Below are positions 34,042 to 44,074 of a DNA stretch of 64,000 nt, one piece after another; the first letter of the stretch is position 1; each line of letters begins with the position of its first letter. Source of the DNA: Vitrella brassicaformis (taxonomy: Eukaryota > Sar > Vitrellaceae). Location: contig CDMY01000355.1 in the NCBI GenBank assembly GCA_001179505.1, forward strand, positions 40,155-104,154. The letters run 5' to 3'. Position numbers and translations under genes: made by a program. Below the pieces are notes generated by a model. That model saw nothing but the letters and a program-made list of their open reading frames with translations. It was not told the origin of the DNA and searched no databases.

Positions 34042-37000
34042 TTAAGCGGAGCCGAGTGCGCTGCCGCCCATGAGTATGAGGTTGGAGATGCGGTAGGCGG
34101 CGCCGCGCAGTGCTAGGTTCTGAAACAGGGCATACAGCCGGGGGTTCCTCTCCATCAGCCGACCCAACGCCTGGATAGCAAGCACACACAGGACAGACAC
34201 ACGTGGATGGAATGGAATGGGTTGGCTGTGGGGGGCCCCCGGGGCGTGTGTGTTTTAGATAGTCGTGGCAGGGCAGACCTCTTCGGTGAGGACGGCGAGC
34301 AGGGACTTGCGCATGGCCACCAGATTGGTCTTGCGCCTCTCTCGAGTGAGCAGCCCCACCTCGCCTATCATCTGGCCGCTGTGGTAGTATTCCAGCCACT
34401 CACCCCGCCCCACCGATATGCGCCTACAAGCACACACACATCAAATCAACGCGTATAACATTCAACACAAGGCCATTCCAATTAATTTCCACTACCTGTT
34501 CCAAATTGGGTGATCGATGACGATCGGCTCGGGCGCCATGTTGTGCTCGGACGCTCTCCTGACCACACACACACACACACACACAGACACAATGCCGGCC
34601 GGCATCCCTGGCGCGTCAGTCAGTTTCACACACACCTGCTAATGGCGGCGCTGCGTTGGTCGCCGGGGGCGGGTGTGGGGGAGGGGACCATGGGGGAGCC
34701 CCGGGGGGAGGCCAGCGGCACGCTGGACACGGCAAGGCACACCAACAGGTGCTCTGCTGTGCTGTGCTGTGTGGCCTGGTGAGTCATTCATGAGTGTGTC
34801 TTACTTGACTTCATAGAGGTCTCTCGGCACGCCCAGCCAGCCCCTCAGCAACACGACGGCACAGTCGGAGGCGTCGCGCTCTCTGCAAGCCAAACCACAT
34901 AGATGCGCACATCACATCGACATGTAGTGCCAATGAGTCAGTCATTAATCGTCCCACACGAACCGCCATATGGTTGCGCCAGCCGTGACGCGCCGGGTGA
35001 CGAAGTAGGAGGCCAGCTCGTGAATGTCTGACCTGACAATGACGGCACACACACACCACACACCCCTCTCTCCATCCATCCATCCATCCGTCCATCCCGG
35101 TGCCCTCTCCCCTTCTACCTCGAGTCGTCGTCACCCTTGACGCGCACCAGAATGTCTTCCAAGCTCTCCGTGGGCGGTGCAGACGAGGCCCCCGACCTCG
35201 GTGTCCCCCCAGAGATGCCCGCATCAGGCCCTGGCGGCCGCAGCGTCTTGGTCTCTCTCTGCTGCGCGATGCCTGTGACAGGCGGCCTCGCACCGTTGTC
35301 CCTCTCCTCACCCACACCCACCGCACCATGGGCGAACTGCACGGACTTGACTTGCGACGCCGTGTCAGGCAGCTCTGCGGCCATGGCGTTGACCTCTGTG
35401 AGGGTCATCTGCTCGGTGGCGGCCTCCTCGTCCCGCTCGTCAGTGCTGGTCATCTCCCCGATCGGCGGGTCCACCCCGTGCAGCAGGTCTTGGGCGAGGT
35501 GCTGCTGGCGCATCAGCTGCCTCTCGATGGGCTCTGTGACGCCGACGTGGTTGCGGTGCTCTTCCAGCAGCTGCTCCTCACACCACGCAAAGGCTGCGCC
35601 GCGTCATGCAGAGAGACAAAGAGACAGAAATACAGCCAGCCATGCTGGGGACGCGACGCGTGTGTCGATGGGTTCTGGCTGAGCTGAGCTGAGCTGAGCT
35701 TACCTGCCGCAACGTCGCTGAAGAACCTGATGGAATAAGATCCGGTGGAGGCTTGGCGCTGCACGTTGTCAGGCTGTGCGGCCTGCGGCCCGATGGTGGG
35801 TGAGGAGCCGGGCAGCTCCGACGTCTGCTGAGTTATCATGGGGGAGTAATACTCTACCTTCAGCCTGACACACACACACATACAGTCGACACAAACAGAC
35901 GACCTCTGCCTGTGGGTGGGTGGCTGGCTGATCTCAGTGTTGTTGGAGTCACCCGGATCGTTTCCTTGGCGGCCCCGGCGAGGCGAAGTCGACAGGGGGT
36001 GTGTGCGAGGCGCGGCTGAGCGACTGGAGGATCATGCGGTTGTGGGCCTCGTGATGGTGGTCGAACATGTCAGACTCGAACACACGACCCCTCCCTGCCC
36101 GGCTCACGATGCTCTTCGACATACTGACACACACACACACACACACACCCCATTGGAGCACATCCACCCGATGTGGCCATCTGTATCCGTCTCGCCCCCG
36201 CACTTACCCGGTGCAGAGGAGTGTGACGTCCTGCATGTGTGCGAGTTTGGTGAGGCCGTGCAGTTTGTCGACGCCCGTCGAGTCGATCGAGACCACCCTG
36301 GTGAAGTCGAGCATGAGGTACCGCAGCCCACGACGGTCCTCAAACAGCGCCGTCACGAAACTCAGCATCTGAAAAGAGAGAGACGAGGAATGGGCGTCAT
36401 CTGCGTGTGGGGGATGGATGGGTGTGTGCGCGTGTGCATGCCTCATAGCCTCATACTTGTGTGGCGTTTCCGAAGAAGAGAGCGCCCTGCAGTTTGATGA
36501 TGTAGACGGACTCCTCCATCATCTCGTCCAATACGTCCTGCTCCCACAAGGCGCGCAACTCAGACGACCTAACGAACGACACACATACAACAAACCACAC
36601 ACACACACAGACATAGACACACCGACCATCGATCCATCCATCCATTCATCCATCGCGACCTACCTGAGCCCTTTTGCAGCGAAGGCGGTGTGTATGGCCT
36701 GTATCCGTGAGCACTGCAGGACGAAGGTGAGGAAGGCCAGCAGCGCCCCCACACCGATGCCGTCCATGAACGACCACCCGATCATCGTCAGCGAGATGAT
36801 CACCACGGCCGAGTACTCGTATCTGTCAAGCTCGAAGCGACTGTCGATGAAGGCCTCCTCTATCAGCAGCCACCCGACGTGCACCGGGATCAGCCCTGCC
36901 AGGATCTGCACACCACACACGGGGGATAGATGGATGGCCTGCACGGTTGTTGTGTTGTGTGTGTGTGCACTGTTTACTGGTTCCTCCTCCTACCTTTGGG

Positions 37001-39174
37001 AAGCATCTAAGGCTTTGGTTCGGCCCGATGGCGATGAAGCCCGACGCAATGATGCCCACACACACGCCTGCAGGCATACCACACCACAGCACACACAGCG
37101 CACCACACACACGTCATCGATCGACGTGAGCGTTGGAGGGTGGCTCGGCTCGTGTGGGTCCGTTTCGTCCATTTGTGCGCACCCACCGGCCCATCGGTCC
37201 TTCACGCCGCATTTGTAGATGAGGACAGATGTGCTGTAGGTGAGGTATGCCTGCAGCGACCCCCCCAGGCCGCACAGCAGGTTCGCCCCGCCATGGTTGC
37301 GCAGCTCCCGATCGACGCTGGCCTGCTTGTGCATCGAAGACGCCAAAGCGGGGATGTTCACTGACACACACACACACATAGAGTTCTTCGTGTGCAGGTG
37401 CGTCTGCGCGTGGACGCACACCCATACCCGGCACGTGCAGGACAGAGAAGACGACCAGACTGGTGATGGTGGTGACGTGACGGGATATCATATCCCAGGC
37501 TATCAGGTCGAGCCGCACCAACCGCCACACGTTGAAGTGCCGCAGCACCCGCTCGCACGTCAGCGCCTGCACGTACTCAAAGAAGGAGGGCGGCATGATG
37601 GTGTCCAGGTCGGGCTGCGTGGCCGAGGGGTTCGTCAGGTTGGCAGGGGACCGCGGCTCCCCCGCTGAAGGGATGTTGGGCACATTAGTGTCGAACAGCC
37701 AGCCGGCCTGGCGAGCTTCCTGCAGACAGACAGACAGACAGACATACATACAGACATCCGTTGGGTCGCCGCCAACAGACGTTGTGTCTGTGTTACCTCA
37801 GTGCCGATGCCCGCGAAGTACAGAATGAAGTAGAAGCCCATTGGGATGCACAGGAGGTAGAGCGGCGTGAGGAAGGGCCACTCGATCTTCCGGTTGAGGG
37901 TCAGCAGCAGCACCTCCAGCACAATCACGCACAACCACCGCTCCATCGGCCCCCACGCCAGCTGACCCAGCAGAGAGGTCGACTGCCAACTCCACGCCAC
38001 ACCTGCATTGCAATCATTGCATACACAGACAGACCAGCCATTGACTTGACGGGATCCAGCGACCAGGCTTGCATCGAGCCGCTGACTGACTGACTGACTG
38101 ACTGACCTGAGGCCACGCCGATGCCCGCAGTGGCGATGAAGAGCCCCATGCCGCCCGTGATGCCCAACAGCACGTGCTTGGGGAAATACTGGGTGGTGCT
38201 GCCGAGATGCAGCAGACCCAGGAAGTAAAACGCCACCTGATCATGTGTGAGTGATGAATCGAGCAGCCAAGACACCCACAGATCAGATACGTCTGCAGTG
38301 CCTCTTATGTGTGTGCGCCTTGCTCGCTTCGTTCCTACCGTACCCCGGTAGCCAGTGTGGACATGACGAAGGCCACGAGTATGGTGGAGACCACCTGGTC
38401 ATCCCTCCCGACGGACTCCAGCGATATTGCCAAAGATGTCGACAAGGCGTGCAGAAACGGCGCATTCTCGGCTATCACGCCTGATGGAACCAAGGGAGGG
38501 AGCAAGGATGGATGTTGCAGGCCGACCTTTTCTTCTCTGTCTGTCCGTCTGTCCGTCTGTCCATCTGTCCGTCCGTCCGTCCGTGTGTCTGTCTGTCCGT
38601 GTGTCGTGTGCGCACCGCACCGGCCATTGCGTAAGGGAATTGCGAGAAGATGGCAAACGCAATCTGAGATATCACCTGGTGAACACACCAACACACACAC
38701 ACACACAGGTCACTGACTGACTGCATGTTTCACACGTTCTTTCGTTTCGTCCGTCCGCCGGTCCATTCATGGCGTGCCTGCCTACCGTGCTGAGCATGAC
38801 CATGGTGACGCCAGTGGGTGCCAGCTCGGGGTGGTGGTGGGGGAACAGCAGAAACCCATACGGCACGTTGTCCAGGATGGCCACGATGCCCGCAACCAGT
38901 ATGCCCGGGATCTGACAGACAACACATGCCCAACAAACACATGTGCCCGCGCAGCGCATGCAGCAGAGCCCAACGCACAACTGCATGTATGCCACTAACT
39001 GCATGCGTCCCTCTCACCCACCTGCCCAGCAGCCCGTCGTATTCTCCTGATCCTCCTGCGCCTCTTTCGCGCATTCACGTCAATATCGGGGCACGGTACT
39101 GGCCCGGAGGGCGGGGGGATGTCATCCAGCGCCTCCTCCTCAACCGATTCAAGCAGCAGCTGGGTGCTCGCCAT
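34042..39174 (-). CDS. SulP (SLC26-type) transporter with STAS and cyclic-nucleotide-binding-like domains
   Basis: About 20 exons on the minus strand, giving roughly 1,050 residues. The chosen start MASTQLLLESVEEE lies 168 bp from the divergent TsaE-TsaD gene. The membrane part begins IPGILVAGIVAILDNVPYGF and continues through segments such as VISQIAFAIFSQFPYAMAGA, LLGITGGMGLFIATAGIGVA, WLCVIVLEVLLLTL, LYLLCIPMGFYFILYFAGIG and SAVVIISLTMIGWSFMDGIG. The conserved SulP region GGANLLCGLGGSLQAYLTYS is present. A STAS domain follows (YIIKLQGALFFGNATQ, then LRYLMLDFTRVVSIDSTGVD). After a long disordered insert comes a cNMP-type beta barrel: ISVGRGEWLEYYHSGQMIGE, where G-x-x-I-G-E is the phosphate-binding-cassette region. 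The same order of domains occurs in the fungal YGR125W/Vsb1 branch. Transported ion and ligand are unknown. Confidence 0.85.
38082..38106. repeat. (TGAC)n microsatellite in a SulP intron
   Basis: About six tandem TGAC units lie next to a splice site of the SulP gene. Confidence 0.9.
38536..38604. repeat. TCTG/TCCG tetranucleotide tract in a SulP intron
   Basis: Imperfect TCTG and TCCG units run for about 69 bp. On the transcribed strand they read as GACA/GACG units. Confidence 0.85.
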
Positions 39175-39342
39175 CTTCACTTCATCAAGGCATTCTCTCG
39201 ATTCCCGAAGGCAGGGCTGCTCTGGAATGGTCAGCAGCTGCTGTTGGAACCACCAGTCATTGGAGCTAAGCTCGCAGATGCTCCGGCTCGCAATCGCTCT
39301 CTCGGCGTTCGTTTCGTTCGTTCGCTCGGCGGAAAGGAAAAA
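39175..39342. promoter_or_regulatory. Shared divergent promoter of the SulP and TsaE-TsaD genes
   Basis: 168 bp between the two start codons, the only space available for both 5' leaders. It carries a GTTC/GTTT run at about 39306-39328 close to the TsaE-TsaD start. No TATA-like box is seen. The role is inferred from position. Confidence 0.45.
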
Positions 39343-41521
39343 ATGAGCGCAGAGAAGAGGTAAGAAGCCCACCGTGCACTAGGCATGCGACGTGACTCAT
39401 CCACCCAGTGGGCGATCTCTGCCTCTTTCGTTGATTCCTTTCAGCGACGGAACGTCATCACCTGTTCCGTCTGTCAGCGTCTGTCTGCCCACATCGGATG
39501 CCACAGAGGACCTTGGAGCGCGGCTGGCGTCGCTCACCTGCCGCGGCGACGTCATCTTCCTATGCGGCGAGCTGGGTGCCGGCAAGACCTGCTGCGCCAA
39601 GGGCTTCCTGCGCTCCTTCTTTTCAAACCCATCCCTGGAAGTGCCGTCGCCGTCCTACCTGCTCTGCAACACCTATGCTGACGATGCTGACGACCAGCAG
39701 CAGCAGCAGCAGCCGATATCTGCCGACCACCCACCATTGGCGCAGCAGGCAGCATCGCTGCCTCCCCGGTTCAGAGCGGACAGGGCTAGGATCTCTGGGG
39801 TGACGGTGCATCACATCGACTCCTTCCGCCTCCCAGTGGGCAGGATCGCCGCCGTGTTGGATTTCTCGGCCATCTTCGCCAACAACATCAGCCTGATCGA
39901 GTGGCCGGAGCGGCTGGGGCCCCAGCTCGTGACGTCCACTACCCCGCCGCGGCTGGAGGTGCATCTCGAGGGCGTGGGGCCGCAGGCGCAGGGGCGGACA
40001 GCGGTGCTCAAGGGGGTGGGCGAGAGATGGGAGGCGCTGGTTGAGTCGTGGCGGCAAGCAGGTGGGCCACCTGGTGCACCACCCATGTCGAACTTAGCTA
40101 TCGCTCAGCCAGCGGATTCTTCTCTGAACGGACCTTCTGGCAGTGAGAGGCCCCTTGGGGAGAACACGGCAGCGAGTGATGAGGACAAGAGGGAGCGTGA
40201 TGTGATCACTCTGCCTGAGGATCCATCCACGTGGCTGGTGCTGGGCATCGAGTCAAGCTGTGACGACACCGGTGCGGCGGTCATTCGCGGCGACGGTAGG
40301 GTGCTGGGGGAGGCCTTGGCTTCGCAGAGTGGTGTCCACGAGCAGTGGGGCGGCGTCAAGCCCGATGCCGCACAAGCGTGCCACAAGGCGGCTATCGATG
40401 GCACTGTCGATGAGGCATTGCGGAAGGCTGGCGTGGAGCCGTCATCTCTCCATGCTGTGGCCGTTACAGTCGGCCCAGGCCTGTCGCTCTGCCTGCAGGT
40501 GGGGGTGAAGAAGGCGCTTCAGCTTGCATCGACCCATCGGCTGCCCCTCGTCCGTGTGCACCACATGGAGGCCCACGCCATGGTCACACGACTGCCCCAG
40601 CCCACCCAGCAGCCCAACCCCGACACGTCATCTGCACCACCCAGCCCTGGCCCTCCTGTCACGTTCCCCGCCCTGGTGCTGCTGGTGTCTGGCGGGCACA
40701 ATATGGCCGTGTTGGCCAAGGGCATCGGGCAATACAAGATCCTCGGCAGCACGCTGGACGACTCCATCGGTGAGGCCTTCGACAAGACCGCCCGTCTGCT
40801 GGGCATCGACACCATTCCCGGCGGGCCGCTGCTGGAGCGGCTGGCCGATCAGGGCGACCCCAACAAGTATGCCTTCTCCCTGCCCTTCGCCAAGAGCCGC
40901 AACCTCGCCCTCCGCAACGGGTGTGACTACTCCTTCTCTGGCCTCAAGACACAGGTCCGGGAGCTCGTCAACAGCGAGATACAGCAGCAGCAACAGCAGG
41001 AGGAGAGTGAGGGTGATGGGGGCGACAGCGATTCGTCGGCCAAGGTGCGCGCCGACATCGCCGCGTCGTTCCAGTCGGTGATCGTGTCGCACCTGCTGGA
41101 GCGGGCCACGCGAGCCATCGCCTGGGCGCAGGCAGAGGAGCCCTCCATCAAACACCTGGTGGTCGCGGGCGGCGTCGCCGCCAACAAGACGGTTCGGTCG
41201 CGCATGAAGGAGGCGGCAGACAACGCCGGCCTGACGCTCGTGTGCCCCCCGCCCCGTCTGTGCACGGACAACGGGGTCATGGTGGCGTGGACTGGCCTGG
41301 AGCGGCTGAGGCTGGGTCTGTGGGACGTGCCGCCGGTGAAAGGCGCGGATGTGGATCGTTTCGTGGAGGTGTGCCCTCGGTGGCCGTTGGGGCAGAGGGA
41401 CGCACGGAGCACACCCAAGCCTGGCGGGGGAGGGGGAGGGGGAGGGGTGGGCAAGGCGAATGGGCAGACAGGGGGAGAGAAGGCCGCCAAGAAGGCCAAG
41501 AAACAAAGAGACGGTGTCTAG
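39343..41521 (+). CDS. TsaE-TsaD fusion protein, t6A tRNA modification
   Basis: Two exons (39343-39359, intron with GTAAGA donor, 39445-41521) give 697 residues. Residues about 20-200 are a TsaE-type ATPase: P-loop GELGAGKT (47-54), SPSYLLCNTY (74-83), VHHIDSFRL (127-135) and LIEWPERLG (156-164), the last two being typical TsaE motifs. A glutamine-bearing insert (residues 84-125) lengthens it. A linker (210-265) leads to a full TsaD/Qri7 domain: LGIESSCDDTGAAV (272-285), the metal ligand motif HHMEAH (378-383), LVSGGHN (419-425), LDDSIGEAFDKTARLLG, YSFSGLKTQ, VVAGGVAANKTVR and LCTDNGVMVAW. It then has a Gly run and a Lys-rich tail. TsaD transfers threonylcarbamoyl to A37 of ANN-decoding tRNAs; in bacteria TsaE is an ATPase acting on the TsaB-TsaD complex. 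No TsaB part is present. An upstream-extended frame from 39392 is the alternative start if the first intron is not used. Location (plastid, mitochondrion or cytosol) is not clear from the N-terminus. Confidence 0.93.
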
Positions 41522-41888
41522 CTCAGCTGCATGGGGTTTTCTCTGTGTGTTGTGGGCGAATGAGATGAGTGGCGTTGGTTGATGTGACGGATGGATAGAT
41601 CCATGCGTTGCATGCAGGATGGACGGACGAGAGAATCTCAATAAGTATGTGCGAGTGTCAATGACATTGAATGCCGTTTGTCAGCCCACGAGCACGAGCA
41701 CGCGATAAGGGAATCAATGTCGTCGAACGTTGACCAACGAGACACACGCATCCAGGAATTACACTCCAACACCCTCACAGGCAGCAGCAGCACAAGCCAA
41801 GCCAGCCCACCCGATCTCACACACGTGCACAGACACACCCCACTACACAACACAGCGCACTAGTCTGTGTCCCATCGGTGCCCGGCGC
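41522..41888. other. Intergenic between convergent gene ends
   Basis: Nothing recognisable. It carries the 3' regions of the TsaE-TsaD and HAD-like genes. Confidence 0.5.
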
Positions 41889-43630
41889 TTAACGCCCCCT
41901 TAGGTAGCTGCGGGCCTTTGTGCGCTTGCCCCCTCTGAAGCTCCGCACGATGGCCTGGATCCACTCCCCAGTCGGGCTGAGGCGCTTCAGGTAGATGCCG
42001 GTCCGATGACGCTTCGCCAGCGACAGTGGCACCGGCTCCTCGGGGGCGGCATACGCACTGTTGATGAGGCGCTTCTTGCCTCGGCCGATGACCCACGGCC
42101 ATAGGCTGACGGCTCACAGGGCCTGCAGGGGGTGCGCACAGGGGGGGCAGCCTCGACGGTCTGGGTCGTGTTGCAGATAGCTGCAGACAAGACACACACG
42201 AAGAGACATGATTGTTGACATTGATGGATGGGGGCGAGGTGGGGGAGGTGAGCTGACATGTCAGTGTACTTCTGCTTATACGCCTGCAGCTCCACGCGCA
42301 CACCAGTCTCTCCCGTCCCCTGCATCAGCCACGCGACAGATGAGTGAGCTCATGAAACGGTCGGTGCACTGGGGCGATGTTCTTAACTGAGTGCGTTCAT
42401 ACCATGACAAGGTTCTCGCGGGTGTCTCGCAGGACCTTTCTCCAGGTCCACAGCAGCTCACGGTGTTCCTGCAGACAGCCGGGCATACACACACACATCT
42501 CCACGTGGCGGATGGGATCGGATGGGATGCGGTGTGCATGTTGTTGACGGTGTGGTGCACACACGCCCCCACACACACCTGGATCAGCGTCTCCTCACTG
42601 GGCTTGCGCAGGAGCCTGACTTTGGTGACGGCCGCACCGCGGATCAACCTGTGGAGGGAGCGACGCAGGCCCCCATCAGTCAGCTTGTGTGTGGTCCGTT
42701 GTGCTTGTTGGCTGTGTGTTGGCTTACGGGCGGTTCGCTTCCAGGGCGGACATATCGTAGGGGCTGTCCCCCACAGAGACGACCCTCGTCGGCTCGAGCC
42801 CCATCACCCGCAGTCCCTTGAGCAAGTCCCCGAAACATCCCCTCTGAACGCACGGACCGGTGGAACACATCCATCAAATACACGCAACAACGAGGCTCGG
42901 ATCGCCCACCTTCCAGGTGGACGAGTCCAGCTTCCCACGGCAGGCCTTGTCGGCGTGTTTGCGTGACGATATGAAGGGGATTTGCTGCTGGTGCAGGAAA
43001 TGGCGGACCCCCTCATACCCGGGGTACTGCAGCGACTCGTACAACCTGCAGACACACACACAGACACACAGACACCACCCATGCACACACGCCGATGCAG
43101 TCAGTGTTTGTGTTGTGTGTTGCGTTGGCTAATTGGGTACTGTACACTCGGGAGACCCGTTGGAGATGATGACCACCTGGGCCTTCTTGGCGGCCTCTTG
43201 CAGGAGGGCCAGGGCCTCCGCACCGCCCCTCAGGTTGACCCGCCAGGGCCGCACGGGATCCACATAGGACGAAGGAAACAGCGTATCGTCCTGACACACA
43301 CATAAGCACGCAAGATGACAGAATGCATTCCGCATCAACGCCTTTACATGCATGTGTTGATGCTGCTAGATGCATCGGTTCAATGCACCCCGTGCTTACC
43401 CAGTCGAAGATGACGACGTCGACGCTGGTGCCTTCTTGGCCACCCAACGCCCCACTAGTCAGGCCGCAATTGAGGCCGCTTTCCATGCTCTCTGGCACGC
43501 TCTCTTGGGAGCCGCCTGCCTTGTTCGAGCCGGAGAGAGGGCAATCGAGAGAGGGCAGGGGCCGGGCGGTGGCTGCCGAGTGCCCCTCAGCGCCGCAGAA
43601 AGGGCTCCTGCACGTGGATGCTGACGCCAC
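41889..43630 (-). CDS. HAD-like hydrolase domain protein with basic C-terminus
   Basis: About nine exons on the minus strand. It starts MASASTCRSPFC at 43630 and ends at TAA 41891-41889. HAD motif I is read across an intron as VVIFDW-DDTLFPSS (the D-x-D nucleophile and acid/base pair). Motif II is VVIISNGSPE. A lysine region is DKACRGKLDSSTWK, and motif IV is VVSVGDSPYDMSALE. This is the D-W-D-D-T-L-[FL]-P type that recurs in alveolate genomes as an uncharacterised HAD group. After the catalytic part the protein has KVRLLRKPSEETLIQ, a helical stretch, and a very basic end (GRGKKRLIN, RSFRGGKRTKARSYLRGR) that could bind nucleic acid or act as a nuclear signal. Substrate unknown; it may be a phosphatase. 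Confidence 0.75.
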
Positions 43631-44074
43631 GCCAATGGCGCCACGCTGATGGATGACCCTTGCAGAGGTTGCCTTTGTGGAAACAACAGCCTTTAATTGT
43701 GGAAAGAACAGCGTCCAAAACAGCGAGAGCGATTGGAAAACCAGAAAGGAGGGGGAGAGCGATCGGTAAAAAGGGCGAGCTTCTCTTTGGCCGAGTTGGG
43801 TCGCGGCCAGGTTGATGCGGAGAGATCTCGTCGCAAGCGGACGCGAACCACTGTGAAGACACTGTACAGATGAAGCAGTCAGTGATCAGTGAGTGTCCCC
43901 GATGTGACACATTACCTATCCACATGTACTTCCAACCATCCATCCATCCATCCAAATGACATGCATCTATACACAGCCCTGCCCACACCCCGCCACACAC
44001 ATACACAGACAGTGGCTGTACATCACGTCTGCATGGCATGCAACACCATGAGAGAAGCAACCCAATGCCATCCA
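43631..44074 (-). other. Region between HAD-like start and giant-gene stop
   Basis: Both neighbours are on the minus strand, so this is the HAD-like gene's promoter plus the giant gene's 3' region. A minus-strand frame runs through 44195-43587 but no domain is seen. A last exon of the giant gene here cannot be excluded, because its final codons contain a GTGACT that could be a donor. Confidence 0.4.

Noticed and set aside
40628-41641. Minus-strand frame of 337 codons opposite TsaE-TsaD
   Set aside because: It is the antisense of a clearly conserved TsaD domain.
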